The notes beneath the pieces were generated by a model that searched no databases, was not told the origin of the DNA, and saw only the letters and a program-made list of their open reading frames with translations. Shown in pieces: positions 1 through 9,041 of a stretch of 64,000 nucleotides of DNA; the stretch's first letter is position 1; each line of letters starts with the position of its first letter. Source of the stretch: Nostoc sphaeroides (GTDB lineage: Bacteria > Cyanobacteriota > Cyanobacteriia > Cyanobacteriales > Nostocaceae); the NCBI RefSeq assembly GCF_003443655.1, contig NZ_CP031941.1:5791001-5855000 (forward strand), given 5' to 3'. The translations under genes and the position numbers were made by a program.

Positions 1-515
1 TAAGGATTTTTGGTACTAATTTTAGACCTGTAGAGACGCGAAATTTCGCGTCTTTACCAAGGTTTTTGGGCTTAACTGAACTGTATTGCGCTATAAGATA
101 GCCTTCTACATGGCTGAAAATTTTGTATTTAGTCCTCTTGAGAAGACTTTAGCTATAAGCAAGAGGAGTTTATTCCGAGGCGGGAATGGTAATGAAGATT
201 AAATCCAAGACAGTAATAGTACTACTACTTCATATAACTATTAGTAAATAAAGTTACTTACGATCGCAGTTTCTTTAAATTTGCATAATCAGACACAGGT
301 AGATATTTATATTTTTATAAATAATGGTTAAGAAAAAATAAAATCATCTAAAAGTTGGAGAAGTAGTTGTAGTTTTATAAAGTATAATTAAGAAAAAGAT
401 AAACAAATCTTTAGGTAGTAACATAAGCTAAAATCACCGCGAACAGTATCCCAAAAGGGTAGAGTTCTAGTTGTTTTAGATAAAAGGCTACCGCTATCCT
501 GAACTTGCAACTAAC
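1..515. other. Intergenic region at window edge
   Basis: No gene is recognisable. The stretch holds a perfect palindrome at 34-53 (AGACGCGAAA / TTTCGCGTCT), one of the many 'gagacgcga...' hairpins of this genome, and at 71-88 a single end (CTTAACTGAACTGTATTG) resembling the terminal repeat of the small element seen complete at 48136-48270. The promoter and leader of the kinase gene that begins near 516 must lie here, but no clear -35/-10 pair was identified. Confidence 0.5.
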
Positions 516-2300
516 TTGTGGGTTAGGAGAAAAACAATCATTGTAAATTTTTCAGTTGAAGAGGCAAATAAAGGCGTGGGTCAGTATCAACCTGCTCTGC
601 TAACACTCTATAATCCAGAGGCGATCGCTCGCTACTATAGTTACCGTCCCTGGCTAGCATGGGGGCGACTCCTGAGAATTATCTCCTCTTTTGCGGGATT
701 TATCCTCAGTCTCAAGTGGGACGAATGGCAAGATAAAGTTGAGCAGAACAAGGGTAAACGAGCTATTCAGTTGCGAGAACTGCTCACCCGCCTCGGCCCG
801 ACTTTTATCAAAGTTGGTCAAGCCCTCTCTACCAGGCCTGACCTAATCCGTAAGGATTTTCTAGAAGAACTGATCAAATTACAAGATCAGTTACCACCTT
901 TCGATAATGCGATCGCTTACAAAATTATCGAAACTGAACTAGACTGTCCCATTCACGAAAGCTTTAGCGAACTGTCACCTAACCCAGTCGCAGCAGCTAG
1001 CTTGGGTCAAGTATACCGTGGTCGTCTAATTAGTGGCGAAGAAGTCGCAGTGAAGGTGCAACGCCCCAACTTACGCCCGACTCTCACCCGCGACCTTTAT
1101 CTATTGCGGTGGGCTGCGAGTTGGTTAGCTCCCTGGTTACCTCTCAATCTCGGTCACGACCTAACTTTAATCGTGGATGAGTTTGGCACGAAGCTATTTG
1201 AGGAAATCGACTATATAAATGAAGGCCGCAACGCCGAGAAATTTGCCAGCAACTTCCGCAACGACCCGCAAGTTAGAGTTCCAGGAATTTACTGGCGTTA
1301 TACCAATACCCACGTTTTAACCCTGGAATGGATTGACGGCTTCAAGTTGACAGATACTAAACGCATCCGGGAAGCAGGTTTAGATCCAGAAGCAATTATC
1401 CAAATTGGCGTTACTTCGGGATTGCAACAGCTTTTAGAACACGGCTTCTTTCATGCTGATCCTCATCCCGGCAATTTGTTTGCTGTACCCGATGGTCGGA
1501 TGGCTTATATTGACTTCGGCATGATGGATCAGTTGGAGGAAACCACCAAAGAAACACTGGTGGATGCACTAGTACATTTGGTGAATAAAGACTACACCGA
1601 CTTAGCCGAAGATTTTGTCAAATTAGGATTTCTGACTCCAGACACTAATATTTGCCCGATTGTACCAGCATTAGAAGCGGTGCTGGGAAACGCTATTGGT
1701 AAAAATGTCAAGGATTTTAACTTCAAAACTATTACCGATGAATTTTCGGAACTGATGTATGAATATCCTTTCCGAGTCCCGGCGAAGTTTGCTTTGATTA
1801 TTCGTTCTTTGGTGACTCAAGAAGGTATTGCTCTAAGCCTCAACCCAGATTTCAAAATTGTTGAGGTGGGTTATCCCTATATAGCACGGCGCTTGCTAAC
1901 AGGGGAATCGCCGGAATTACGGCGACGATTATTGAATGTGTTATTTAAAGATGGTAAATTTCAGTGGCAGCGATTAGAGAATTTAATTGCGATCGCTCGG
2001 ACTGATAACAACTTTGATGTCTTGCCCACAGCCCAGATGGGGTTCCAATTTTTAATTTCGGAAGAAGGCAAATTTTTGCGGAGACAGCTGGTGCTTGCTC
2101 TCACCGAAGATGACCGCCTCCACACCGAAGATGTTCAACGCCTGTGGAACCTAGTTAAAGATGACTTAAAACCGGATCGTTTATTAAATGTAGCGATCGG
2201 CATTTTAACAGACTTATCTAGGGAAGGCGCAGCTGCTATTTTGCCAAAAGCTACATTCCTTGCGTCTTTTGCTGGGAATCAGTCAACAAACAACAACTAA
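516..2300 (+). CDS. ABC1/UbiB-family atypical protein kinase
   Basis: This 594-residue protein belongs to the ABC1/ADCK/UbiB kinase-like family, which in bacteria and plastids acts on quinone or prenyl-lipid metabolism at membranes. Visible motifs in order are the family-specific KxGQ motif (KVGQALSTRPDLIR, about residue 98), the alanine-rich loop AAASLGQVY with VKVQRP, the catalytic HADPHPGN (about 313) and the metal-binding DFG (about 333). The C-terminal 150 residues are the helical tail typical of cyanobacterial members. The listed start is TTG; an in-frame GTG at 576 is an alternative and would remove 20 poorly conserved residues. A small membrane-protein gene follows after 29 bp on the same strand, so the two are probably cotranscribed. 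Family assignment is firm; substrate is unknown. Confidence 0.93.
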   Translation: MWVRRKTIIVNFSVEEANKGVGQYQPALLTLYNPEAIARYYSYRPWLAWGRLLRIISSFAGFILSLKWDEWQDKVEQNKGKRAIQLRELLTRLGPTFIKVGQALSTRPDLIRKDFLEELIKLQDQLPPFDNAIAYKIIETELDCPIHESFSELSPNPVAAASLGQVYRGRLISGEEVAVKVQRPNLRPTLTRDLYLLRWAASWLAPWLPLNLGHDLTLIVDEFGTKLFEEIDYINEGRNAEKFASNFRNDPQVRVPGIYWRYTNTHVLTLEWIDGFKLTDTKRIREAGLDPEAIIQIGVTSGLQQLLEHGFFHADPHPGNLFAVPDGRMAYIDFGMMDQLEETTKETLVDALVHLVNKDYTDLAEDFVKLGFLTPDTNICPIVPALEAVLGNAIGKNVKDFNFKTITDEFSELMYEYPFRVPAKFALIIRSLVTQEGIALSLNPDFKIVEVGYPYIARRLLTGESPELRRRLLNVLFKDGKFQWQRLENLIAIARTDNNFDVLPTAQMGFQFLISEEGKFLRRQLVLALTEDDRLHTEDVQRLWNLVKDDLKPDRLLNVAIGILTDLSREGAAAILPKATFLASFAGNQSTNNN

Positions 2301-2329
2301 AAAATCTTTAATATAAATCAGGAGTTTTC

Positions 2330-2704
2330 ATGTACTATTTTCCTCTGCAACCGCCTTATTTTCTATTACTTGTTGGCTTTCTGGCAGCATTAACATCTGG
2401 TTTGGCATTATCTGGCACTTTGAAAGTAATTGTGCAGAAATGGCCAAGCGAGCGCACAGAAAATACTAAACCGCGTTCCTCACTGAAACAATTACTTGTA
2501 CCATTTATCGGTATAACTGGCGGTACTTGTCTATTTTTGTCTTCAGGCTTGGAGATATTTGGCTTTCCGTCCTCCTTGGCTTTAGGAGTCGGTCTACCAA
2601 TTAGTCTCTTTACGTGTTTATTAGTTTGGTTGCAGTTGGGAAGTATGATGACCTTTATAGAACGCGAAGGTATGCAATCTTTAGATTTAGATTCTATGCC
2701 ATAA
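2330..2704 (+). CDS. Small membrane protein, conserved-type hypothetical
   Basis: A 124-residue protein with three hydrophobic segments (about 8-32, 52-72 and 78-102) separated by a basic loop that contains KWPSERTENTKPRSS. No known domain was recognised. The ATG is preceded by AGGAG with good spacing (ATCAGGAGTTTTC), which supports translation, and the gene lies 29 bp after the ABC1 kinase gene on the same strand, suggesting an operon. A minus-strand frame covering the same bases is a shadow. It could be a membrane partner of the kinase, but this rests only on adjacency. Confidence 0.75.
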   Translation: MYYFPLQPPYFLLLVGFLAALTSGLALSGTLKVIVQKWPSERTENTKPRSSLKQLLVPFIGITGGTCLFLSSGLEIFGFPSSLALGVGLPISLFTCLLVWLQLGSMMTFIEREGMQSLDLDSMP

Positions 2705-2810
2705 TTTAAAACAATATGGTAATAGCGCCTTTCAAGCAATCGAACTACACTACTCCCTACTACCCGTCTCAGTCATAGTCTAAATACCTGAAAATAGCTG
2801 TAAGATTCTT

Positions 2811-2832
2811 ATTAACAGAACTGTATTGAGAT
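2811..2832. repeat. Solitary end of the AATACTG-TIR element family
   Basis: TTAACAGAACTGTATTG resembles one end of the element found complete at 48136-48270 and 59706-59795 (CTTAACCGAGCAGTATT). No matching inverted end is nearby, so this looks like a decayed half copy. Similar halves occur at 71-88 and about 42788-42806. Confidence 0.4.
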
Positions 2833-2850
2833 ATAAGACACTTCACTAAA

Positions 2851-3033
2851 TATAGGACTTACGCACTGTACAAATGAATCATCTTATGTATTAACGTAAA
2901 TAGGTTGTTTCAGGCATTTACAAACTATCCTTTGTTAGCCGCGATCGCAAAAAGTATAGTTGAAAAATCTGGTTAAAAGCCTTGAAAAGCATACCTATCA
3001 TTTCGGCTTTCCTGTCAATGCGTAAGTCCTATA
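2851..3033. mobile_element. MITE-like element, TIR TATAGGACTTACGCA (family A)
   Basis: A 183-bp segment is bounded by perfect 15-bp terminal inverted repeats, TATAGGACTTACGCA at 2851-2865 and its complement at 3019-3033. It has no coding capacity, so it would be a non-autonomous element moved by a transposase elsewhere. A TA dinucleotide lies at each outer edge, as in the IS630/Tc1 group, but this is suggestive only. A second copy sits at 4218-4333 and one end lies at 59393-59404. Confidence 0.7.
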
Positions 3034-3049
3034 ATATACAAATCAACCT

Positions 3050-3084
3050 AAATGCTCACCAGCGATGGTGAGCATTTATATTTT
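3050..3084 (+). terminator. Hairpin with T-rich tail
   Basis: AAATGCTCACC (3050-3060), a six-base loop and GGTGAGCATTT (3067-3077) form an 11-bp perfect stem followed by ATATTTT. This has the shape of an intrinsic terminator. It lies 345 bp after the last recognised gene and 240 bp before the next, so what it terminates is unclear; it might belong to an unannotated small RNA. A 67-codon frame starting inside the stem (3052) is not considered real. Confidence 0.5.
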
Positions 3085-3323
3085 GAGTATGATGATTTGT
3101 CAAAGCTTTGTCGAGATGCGATTAATCACGTCTTCACATCTGCTAGGGCTTGCATGGGATTTAGTAATCAGAGAAAAATAAGTACTATTACAGTAGTCAG
3201 TATCCACATTATATATGTAAATATAGTATTTAATTTAAATCGGAACAGGCTGTAAATTCTGCTGTCTCTAAACGTATTTTTGATATTAGTTGTCAGTCAA
3301 ATTTTATTTTAAAATAAAACCTT

Positions 3324-4208
3324 ATGCAACAAGAAAAACCAGAAGTTTGTTTTTGTACTTTAGCTTTGGGTAAAAGATATCGCTCTCATGCTTTCCTATT
3401 AGCTGAAGATATTGAAAAACATTCGCCGGGAATATACTTAATCGTATTAACAGATAAGCCACAAGAATTTCAAAAATATTCTAATGTTTTAGCATTTAAA
3501 CATGAACAACAGAGCATTGGTTGTTACCACGATAAAAGGTTTGTAATTGCCAAAGCAATATCACTGTTTAATACTTGTATATTTATTGATGCAGATATCA
3601 GAATATTAGATAAGTTACAACCAGACATGAAATGGCTTCCTGGCATAACAGCAAGAAGCTGTACCAGTATTGTCCAACATAATCACGCATATATTAATTC
3701 CGTAAATGATGCTTACAAGGCAAATAGAGCTAGAGATTTGACTATTCTTAGCAAGCTAGCACAAAAGCTAGACCTGGATTTAGAAGATACTAATATCCAG
3801 TTTGTGATGGAAATGTTATTTGTAGTGACAAGGCAAGATGGACGGGAAATCGAATTTCTCAAGCATTGGGAAACCATTGCACTTTACTGTGAGTTAAATG
3901 GTTTTTATGGTGCTGAGGGTTATGCAATAGGATTAGCTGCTGCTAAGGCTGGATTACCAGTTCGATGGGATGCTATGGATGGTATTGTCTATTTCAAAGA
4001 TTGGGTAGAACGCCAGAAAATCAAAAAGGGACAAGCAAATCCAGATACAACTCTAATATATTTTCAACAGCATGAAGCCATTGAGTACCGCCAAAATTCA
4101 ATTTTCCAAAAGCTGGCACGTAAACTAAATAAATTTATCGGCTATTACTATCGTTCGTTGTGTTTAAGACTTGCGACATTGAGTAATTTTAATTTTTATT
4201 ACCGATAG
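3324..4208 (+). CDS. DxD-type glycosyltransferase (nucleotide-diphospho-sugar fold)
   Basis: A 294-residue protein with the layout of GT-A glycosyltransferases: an N-terminal CFCTLALGKRY strand-loop, and FIDADIRIL with a DxD motif at residues 89-91 that would bind the metal and nucleotide sugar. The C-terminal 35 residues are basic and tyrosine-rich (KLARKLNKFIGYYYR), a possible membrane-contact helix. Its AT content appears higher than that of neighbouring housekeeping genes. It is bracketed by two copies of the same small element (2851-3033 and 4218-4333) and followed by a DUF1919 gene, so it belongs to the surface-glycan cluster. Donor and acceptor cannot be predicted. Confidence 0.75.
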   Translation: MQQEKPEVCFCTLALGKRYRSHAFLLAEDIEKHSPGIYLIVLTDKPQEFQKYSNVLAFKHEQQSIGCYHDKRFVIAKAISLFNTCIFIDADIRILDKLQPDMKWLPGITARSCTSIVQHNHAYINSVNDAYKANRARDLTILSKLAQKLDLDLEDTNIQFVMEMLFVVTRQDGREIEFLKHWETIALYCELNGFYGAEGYAIGLAAAKAGLPVRWDAMDGIVYFKDWVERQKIKKGQANPDTTLIYFQQHEAIEYRQNSIFQKLARKLNKFIGYYYRSLCLRLATLSNFNFYYR

Positions 4209-4217
4209 AACCTTGTC

Positions 4218-4333
4218 AGGACTTACGCAAAATCATGAAAAAACGAACCGCATTCACGCAGCGTTTCCCCTTGGGAGAAGGACGCAAAGGACACAAAGGA
4301 ATAAGAGTTTTAGAGAGTTATTGCGTAAGTCCT
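4218..4333. mobile_element. MITE-like element, family A, second copy
   Basis: A 116-bp segment bounded by AGGACTTACGCAA (4218-4230) and its complement (4321-4333), the same terminal repeat as the element at 2851-3033 but with a different, shorter interior (containing GAAGGACGCAAAGGACACAAAGG). It begins 9 bp after the stop of the preceding glycosyltransferase gene. Confidence 0.68.
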
Positions 4334-4374
4334 ACTTCTAAAAAAATCTGTTCGAGCTTACTAAAAATTGTAAT

Positions 4375-5055
4375 ATGACAAACTTAGTAGAAAGTTTTAA
4401 GAATCGAACCCGAAAAACGAGAAAAGTCTTAAATCGCAAACTCATGTATTTGCGTATCAAAGATAAGAATTTTACAATTATTTCTAATGATTGTTGGGGT
4501 GGAGAAGTCTACAAAGATTTAGGATTAGAGTACACAACCCCTTTTGTTGGGATACGCCTGTTTGCTCCCTGTTATATTAAACTTATCAAAAATATCAAGG
4601 AGTATATTGAATCTCCTCTTACTTGGACTAGTGTTTCTCGTTATCATTCAGTTAATGAAGAACTAGAAAAACGATTTTTTCCGATTGGTTTATTAAAAGA
4701 CGATGTAGAAATTCATTTTTTTCACGAAGCGAGTGAGGCACAAGCACAGGAAAAATGGAATAGACGGGTAAAAAGAATAAATTGGGATAATCTTTTTATT
4801 AAATTTGCAGGTGATAAAGACTTATGCGATGAGCAGCTTATAGAAGAGTTCGACAAGTTAGACTTTCCTCATAAAATCTGTCTCACTGGCAAAGAATATT
4901 CTCACCTCAAATCTACCGTATTTGTTAAAAATTATGTGATAAATGGAGCAACTATGTATGACATTTCCAGAAAGCATTTTGATCTTGCTGGTTGGCTTAA
5001 CAAAGAAGGTGGACAATTTTCACCTGTGCAAAGGCTAATAAATAAGCTAATTTAA
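4375..5055 (+). CDS. DUF1919-family exopolysaccharide-associated protein
   Basis: A 226-residue protein with the hallmarks of the DUF1919 family: an early FTIISNDCWGGEVY segment, then TPFVGIRLF and a mid-protein EIHFFHEAS stretch. Members are found in capsule and exopolysaccharide clusters; their exact activity is unproven. It lies downstream of the plus-strand glycosyltransferase and converges with the minus-strand glycosyltransferase operon, leaving only 18 bp between stop codons. No signal peptide or membrane segment is visible, so it is expected in the cytoplasm. The family call is from the motif pattern and context. Confidence 0.78.
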   Translation: MTNLVESFKNRTRKTRKVLNRKLMYLRIKDKNFTIISNDCWGGEVYKDLGLEYTTPFVGIRLFAPCYIKLIKNIKEYIESPLTWTSVSRYHSVNEELEKRFFPIGLLKDDVEIHFFHEASEAQAQEKWNRRVKRINWDNLFIKFAGDKDLCDEQLIEEFDKLDFPHKICLTGKEYSHLKSTVFVKNYVINGATMYDISRKHFDLAGWLNKEGGQFSPVQRLINKLI

Positions 5056-5073
5056 CAACTTTGCTATATGTTA

Positions 5074-6111
5074 TTAGTAACCATTAATCCTATCCTTTAA
5101 ATTCCGGTAATTTAGCTTAATATTATTGACTCTTTGCTGAATAAAACTCCTAGTATACTTTTGAAGAAGCATTAGCTGGCTTGGGCGGGTAAAGCTTTGA
5201 GGACGTTCTTCAGGTGATTTTAAATAGCGATAATGTAAAAACACATCTCGATATGGAATATTAACGTCTTCACCAGCGCAAAGTTGAGTAAACTTTGATG
5301 AACTTATACTCATATAGTGCAGATATGTCAATCTCCGCCCTTGGTCGTAGAGGATATTATCTACCACATCAAATTGAGAACTCCAATGATTCCCAGTTGC
5401 CTGTTCGCAGTCATAGCAGGCAAAGTTATAATAGGAAATTCCACTTCTCAAAACCATGTAGTTAAATAAAGATTGGTCAGGTGCTAAAAAAGCCATAACA
5501 TCTGCTTCACCTGCTGTTAATTTTTTGAGTAAGTCAGCTCTTATAGCTGGAGAAAAAATATTTTTCTTAGTGGCAAACCAACCAGCACAAAATACTTTAG
5601 CCTGCAAGTTTTCTGAATTGAAAATTTGCTCCATCTGCTCTGGAGAGCCATCAAAAATAAATTTTAATTCAGACTTATATTGAAAATCATTGACTACCCA
5701 ATCATAAGTATCTAATTTTTCATATACATAATCTATCGGCCGCATTAACAAGGTATCTGCATCAAAATAAATAAATCTATCAAAGGGGCCATCCACAGCA
5801 CAAAATTTGCGGTGCATAGGTAGCTCATAGAGTTCTGGGAAGCCCCACTCTCGCCAAGTTTTTTGCGCTCTAGGATAATTTTTCCATATCTGAGTAGCAA
5901 AGTTATCCCAATAGGCTATGGAATCAGAGTCTTCAAATAAGGTGACATTATCTCTAGATGCAAGCTCTGCCTTTACTTTGTCTAATTGCTGATTATATGG
6001 AAGTATACAAATAGGAATTTTACTACCAGCATTAGCTTCTATACTGTTGAGCAACGCAACTAGTTGGTCATAAACAACATCATTCGCTAGGATGTAAATG
6101 CCATCAATCAT
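5074..6111 (-). CDS. Glycosyltransferase, tandem paralogue 3
   Basis: About 345 residues; a GT-A-like sugar transferase with FIYFDADTLLMRP (DxD motif) and a C-terminal block YDQGRRLTYLHYM. It is a clear paralogue of the genes at 6128-7018 and 7022-8002: all share the start G-I-Y/C, a VxNDxV-type segment, ALLNSI, the DxD block and the Y-D-x-G-x-R-L-x-Y block. The open frame extends to 6147, but the ATG at 6111 has AGGAGT eight bases upstream and gives an N-terminus (MIDGIYILAND) that matches the paralogues, so this start is preferred; it leaves a 16-bp gap after the upstream gene. This is the last gene of the minus-strand glycan run. Substrate unknown. Confidence 0.8.
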   Translation of the reverse strand: MIDGIYILANDVVYDQLVALLNSIEANAGSKIPICILPYNQQLDKVKAELASRDNVTLFEDSDSIAYWDNFATQIWKNYPRAQKTWREWGFPELYELPMHRKFCAVDGPFDRFIYFDADTLLMRPIDYVYEKLDTYDWVVNDFQYKSELKFIFDGSPEQMEQIFNSENLQAKVFCAGWFATKKNIFSPAIRADLLKKLTAGEADVMAFLAPDQSLFNYMVLRSGISYYNFACYDCEQATGNHWSSQFDVVDNILYDQGRRLTYLHYMSISSSKFTQLCAGEDVNIPYRDVFLHYRYLKSPEERPQSFTRPSQLMLLQKYTRSFIQQRVNNIKLNYRNLKDRINGY

Positions 6112-6127
6112 TGGGATACTCCTAATA

Positions 6128-7018
6128 TTAAGTGCGGGCAGAAACAAAGGGAAATAAACGGCGAGTCAGTTTGGAGATGAAGGCGAATTTACCCTCATGG
6201 AGATAGCGATAGTGTTCCCACAATTGCCAATATGGACTACCAATTTTCATCCGCGTACCAGCCCAGTGGAGATATTTTAGTCGTTGTCCTCTGTCGTAGA
6301 GTGCGTAGTCTTGCTGTTGAAAATTTGGCGAACCTGCCCAACTACCAGGCCCGCCTCCAGGAATTCTGACAAGATTTCCACGCTTGGCAATTAGTTTGAG
6401 AACAAGATAATTTAAAATGGGTTGGTCTGTAACTCCTTCAGAAAAATCGAAATATTCTCGATGTGCAGCACATTCATGCAAAGCTTCATCCATCTGTTGT
6501 TCGGTAATAGTTCCTTTTCTCGAAGCCCAAAAACCGCTATTGAAAACGTCTTGAAATTGGGCATCTGAAAAAATTTGCTGCTCTTTCACAAATGGAGAAA
6601 AGATATTTCGCAGCTTTTCATTAGCATGATGATAATCACAACAGAAGAAATCGACTTCTGAAAGTTTGTCTAAATTGTCGGCAATTTTTTCAAAAACGAC
6701 AATATCCGTATCAATATAAATAAACTCATCTAAAGGGCCAAACCACGCCACTAGTTTACGCATTTTATTGGGTAAAGCAAGAAAATCTCGATCAAAAATT
6801 TCTCCGATGCGTTTGGTAAATTTATCAATAAGTTCTAAATCTGGAAAAATTTGCACTTGATGTAAGCTAGCAAGCTGCTCTGCTACCTTGTGATAATTTT
6901 CATTAAAAGGTATGAGATAAACGGTAACTTCTGGGTCATAGTAACGAATGCTATTGAGTAAAGCGATCGCATTATCGATAACCCGGTCATTGGCAACAAT
7001 ATAAATTCCCCTACTCAT
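6128..7018 (-). CDS. Glycosyltransferase, tandem paralogue 2
   Basis: A 296-residue protein, the most divergent of three tandem paralogues. It begins MSRGIYIVANDRV, carries EFIYIDTDIVVF (DxD) and ends with YDRGQRLKYLHWAG followed by a basic tail. AAGGA lies at proper distance before the ATG. It is separated from the upstream paralogue by 3 bp, so translational coupling is likely. It is expected to transfer a sugar to a growing surface glycan in the cytoplasm. The DxD and fold are seen in the sequence; donor and linkage are unknown. Confidence 0.78.
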   Translation of the reverse strand: MSRGIYIVANDRVIDNAIALLNSIRYYDPEVTVYLIPFNENYHKVAEQLASLHQVQIFPDLELIDKFTKRIGEIFDRDFLALPNKMRKLVAWFGPLDEFIYIDTDIVVFEKIADNLDKLSEVDFFCCDYHHANEKLRNIFSPFVKEQQIFSDAQFQDVFNSGFWASRKGTITEQQMDEALHECAAHREYFDFSEGVTDQPILNYLVLKLIAKRGNLVRIPGGGPGSWAGSPNFQQQDYALYDRGQRLKYLHWAGTRMKIGSPYWQLWEHYRYLHEGKFAFISKLTRRLFPFVSART

Positions 7019-7021
7019 AAA

Positions 7022-8002
7022 TTATCCTTGTTTAATTAACTTAAATTTTCGCAAAGCTCTTGTAAGTAAATTTGGTGTTGGAGAGTCATGAGAATTTTTA
7101 GGAGGATTTGTAAAGACTGGACGTTTTTCTGGTTCGTGTAAGTAGCGATAATAGAGAAATAAATCTCGATAGGGGAACTCAATATTTTCTCCAGCGCAGA
7201 CGGCTTGATTGATATTAGGAGGAATACCAATGTAATGAATGTAAGTTAGTCGATTGCCTTTGTCATAGAGAATATGCTCTCGTTCCTCAAAGTGCTTAGA
7301 GGTGGCAGAACATCCAGTTTTTTGATTATCTGGTAATTGTTGAGCAAAGTTATAAATAGAAAGATTAGACCTCATTACCATGTAGTTGATCAGTGGTTGT
7401 TCACCAGCCCCTTCATACAAAATTTCTGCTTCACCATTTTGTAAATAAGATATCAGCAAATCTCTTTGTTCTGAATTAAATACGCCCTGCTTTGAGCCAT
7501 AGAAGCCGGAGCAAAATATTTCGGAATCAATGCGCTTTTGCTGGAAAATTTTTAGTAATTTGGGAGAATTAACATTGTATATTTTACTAACATCTTTAAA
7601 TTGAAAATCGTAAACAACAAAATCATAACTATCTAACTTTTCAAACACCGCCGCGAGAGAGTTCATCACCAACGTGTCTGCATCTAAATAGATAAACTTA
7701 TCAAATGGCCCATCAAAAGCACAAAAACGACGGTGAGCGCCATACAAACGGAATTTACTACGATTCAATCGTTCTGGTGCTGCTGAGAGCATAAATTGAT
7801 CCCAGCGATTGATTGATTCTTGATTATCGTAAAGAAATACATTAGGGCGTTTAGCTATTTCATCAGCGATTCGCTGTGTCTGATCGTCGAAAGGATAAAT
7901 ACAAACAGGAGTTTCTGACCCCAAGATAACATCAATACTGTTGAGCAAAGCCACCAGTTGATCGAAAACATAATCATTGCCAAGGGTACAAATACCATTC
8001 AT
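7022..8002 (-). CDS. Glycosyltransferase, tandem paralogue 1
   Basis: A 326-residue protein with MNGICTLGNDYVFDQLVALL, KFIYLDADTLVM (DxD), a long shared block (EQPLINYMVMRSNLSIYNFA) and YDKGNRLTYIHYIG. By eye it is closest to the copy at 5074-6111, and both contain FPYRD or IPYRD followed by a tyrosine-rich FLHYRYL-type block near the C-terminus. It follows the GT10-like gene by 3 bp, consistent with one transcript. The triplet probably arose by local duplication followed by divergence of acceptor specificity; that last step is inference. Confidence 0.8.
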   Translation of the reverse strand: MNGICTLGNDYVFDQLVALLNSIDVILGSETPVCIYPFDDQTQRIADEIAKRPNVFLYDNQESINRWDQFMLSAAPERLNRSKFRLYGAHRRFCAFDGPFDKFIYLDADTLVMNSLAAVFEKLDSYDFVVYDFQFKDVSKIYNVNSPKLLKIFQQKRIDSEIFCSGFYGSKQGVFNSEQRDLLISYLQNGEAEILYEGAGEQPLINYMVMRSNLSIYNFAQQLPDNQKTGCSATSKHFEEREHILYDKGNRLTYIHYIGIPPNINQAVCAGENIEFPYRDLFLYYRYLHEPEKRPVFTNPPKNSHDSPTPNLLTRALRKFKLIKQG

Positions 8003-8005
8003 AAT

Positions 8006-8965
8006 TTATGAGTGTTGATCAACAAAGTTTGATAACCAGTTAAGCAGGTTTAATTTGTGTAAGATGATTTGACGTGCTTCTGCGATCGCATCTTTAGCAG
8101 CATACCAAGCATCAGGAGTGGCTGTCACTTCTTGGATGTAGGCAATGCCTTTTTCATCTAAACTGGGCAACCGTAAAAAACTACCCGGTGGCAATAATTT
8201 ATCAGCAGCCGGGCCGCCATAGTAAATTGGTAGACACCAGGCAAGTAAACTATCCCAAAGTTTCTCACTCACATACCAATTATTATCAGCATAATTTTCA
8301 ATTGCCAAATTGTAATAGTATGGTGCCATGCCATACCATTTGTTACCTAGTTCTCCCGATTTGTTAGCCCATTGTGGTAAGTTACGCCCATACAAATCAA
8401 ATTTCATGCCACTAGATTGTAGGGACTGCAAAAAGTCTAGACGCTGGCGATGGTTGACAGTGCGGCTAATTCCTGAAGTAATCCAACTACATGGAGCAAC
8501 CTTTTCGGGAGGTGGCATTTCATTTAAATCTTGAAATGAATTTGAGTGATACCAAATAGCAGGCATATAGTCAGGAGTGGGGGCAAAATCATCTGGGCCA
8601 GAAACGTAGCCGCAATACTTTTGAGCTTGTTGGTAATTATGATTAGTGATTTCTACAATTTCATCTAAAGGCGGTTCTCTTAGTAAATAAATAATTCGCT
8701 CTTTACTCACACCACGCAGTAAAGAATCAATATTTACTATTGATTGTTGTCGCTGTTTACGAAAACTATCTAACCAAGATTTTTGTGGCGATGCTTGGGG
8801 AAAATCAAATTGATACATCAGCAGAAAATCTGGTTTCGCTGCCAATGCCTGCATTTGTATATTGCCCCAAACTCCAAATTGATTCGGGGTTTGTTGCCAC
8901 AGCCAATCGGCTCTAGTTTCTAAACCTCGATAGCTGCTAATCATACCTACAGTTTTGATAGTCAT
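8006..8965 (-). CDS. GT10-like (alpha-fucosyltransferase fold) glycosyltransferase
   Basis: A 319-residue protein whose C-terminal half carries the conserved GT10 block: VSEKLWDSLLAWCLPIYYGGP (about residues 231-251) followed by LPPGSFLRL, matching the EKL-x-D-A...P-x-Y-Y-G pattern of bacterial alpha-1,3-fucosyltransferases. The N-terminal half (LMYQFDFPQASPQ, YLLREPP) is variable, as is usual for acceptor-binding parts. It is the first of four closely spaced genes (3, 3 and 16 bp gaps). A fucosyl or related deoxy-sugar donor is likely from the family, but not proven. Confidence 0.8.
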   Translation of the reverse strand: MTIKTVGMISSYRGLETRADWLWQQTPNQFGVWGNIQMQALAAKPDFLLMYQFDFPQASPQKSWLDSFRKQRQQSIVNIDSLLRGVSKERIIYLLREPPLDEIVEITNHNYQQAQKYCGYVSGPDDFAPTPDYMPAIWYHSNSFQDLNEMPPPEKVAPCSWITSGISRTVNHRQRLDFLQSLQSSGMKFDLYGRNLPQWANKSGELGNKWYGMAPYYYNLAIENYADNNWYVSEKLWDSLLAWCLPIYYGGPAADKLLPPGSFLRLPSLDEKGIAYIQEVTATPDAWYAAKDAIAEARQIILHKLNLLNWLSNFVDQHS

Positions 8966-8970
8966 TTTAG

Positions 8971-9016
8971 TTATTAGTCATTAGTCATTAGTCATTAGTC
9001 ATTAGTCATTAGTCAT
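8971..9016. repeat. Short tandem heptamer repeat (TTAGTCA)
   Basis: The heptamer TTAGTCA is repeated about six times between two genes of the glycosyltransferase operon. Such STRR-type heptamers are typical of Nostoc-like genomes; the same unit reappears near 19930 and a related one (TTTGTCA) at 16012-16032 and 56673-56705. No coding or terminator function is visible. Confidence 0.85.
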
Positions 9017-9041
9017 TTTGCTTAATATCCTCGATGTTTCC

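Noticed and set aside
3052-3255. 67-codon plus-strand frame downstream of the family A element
   Set aside because: It begins inside a terminator-like hairpin, has no ribosome-binding site and no recognisable protein features.
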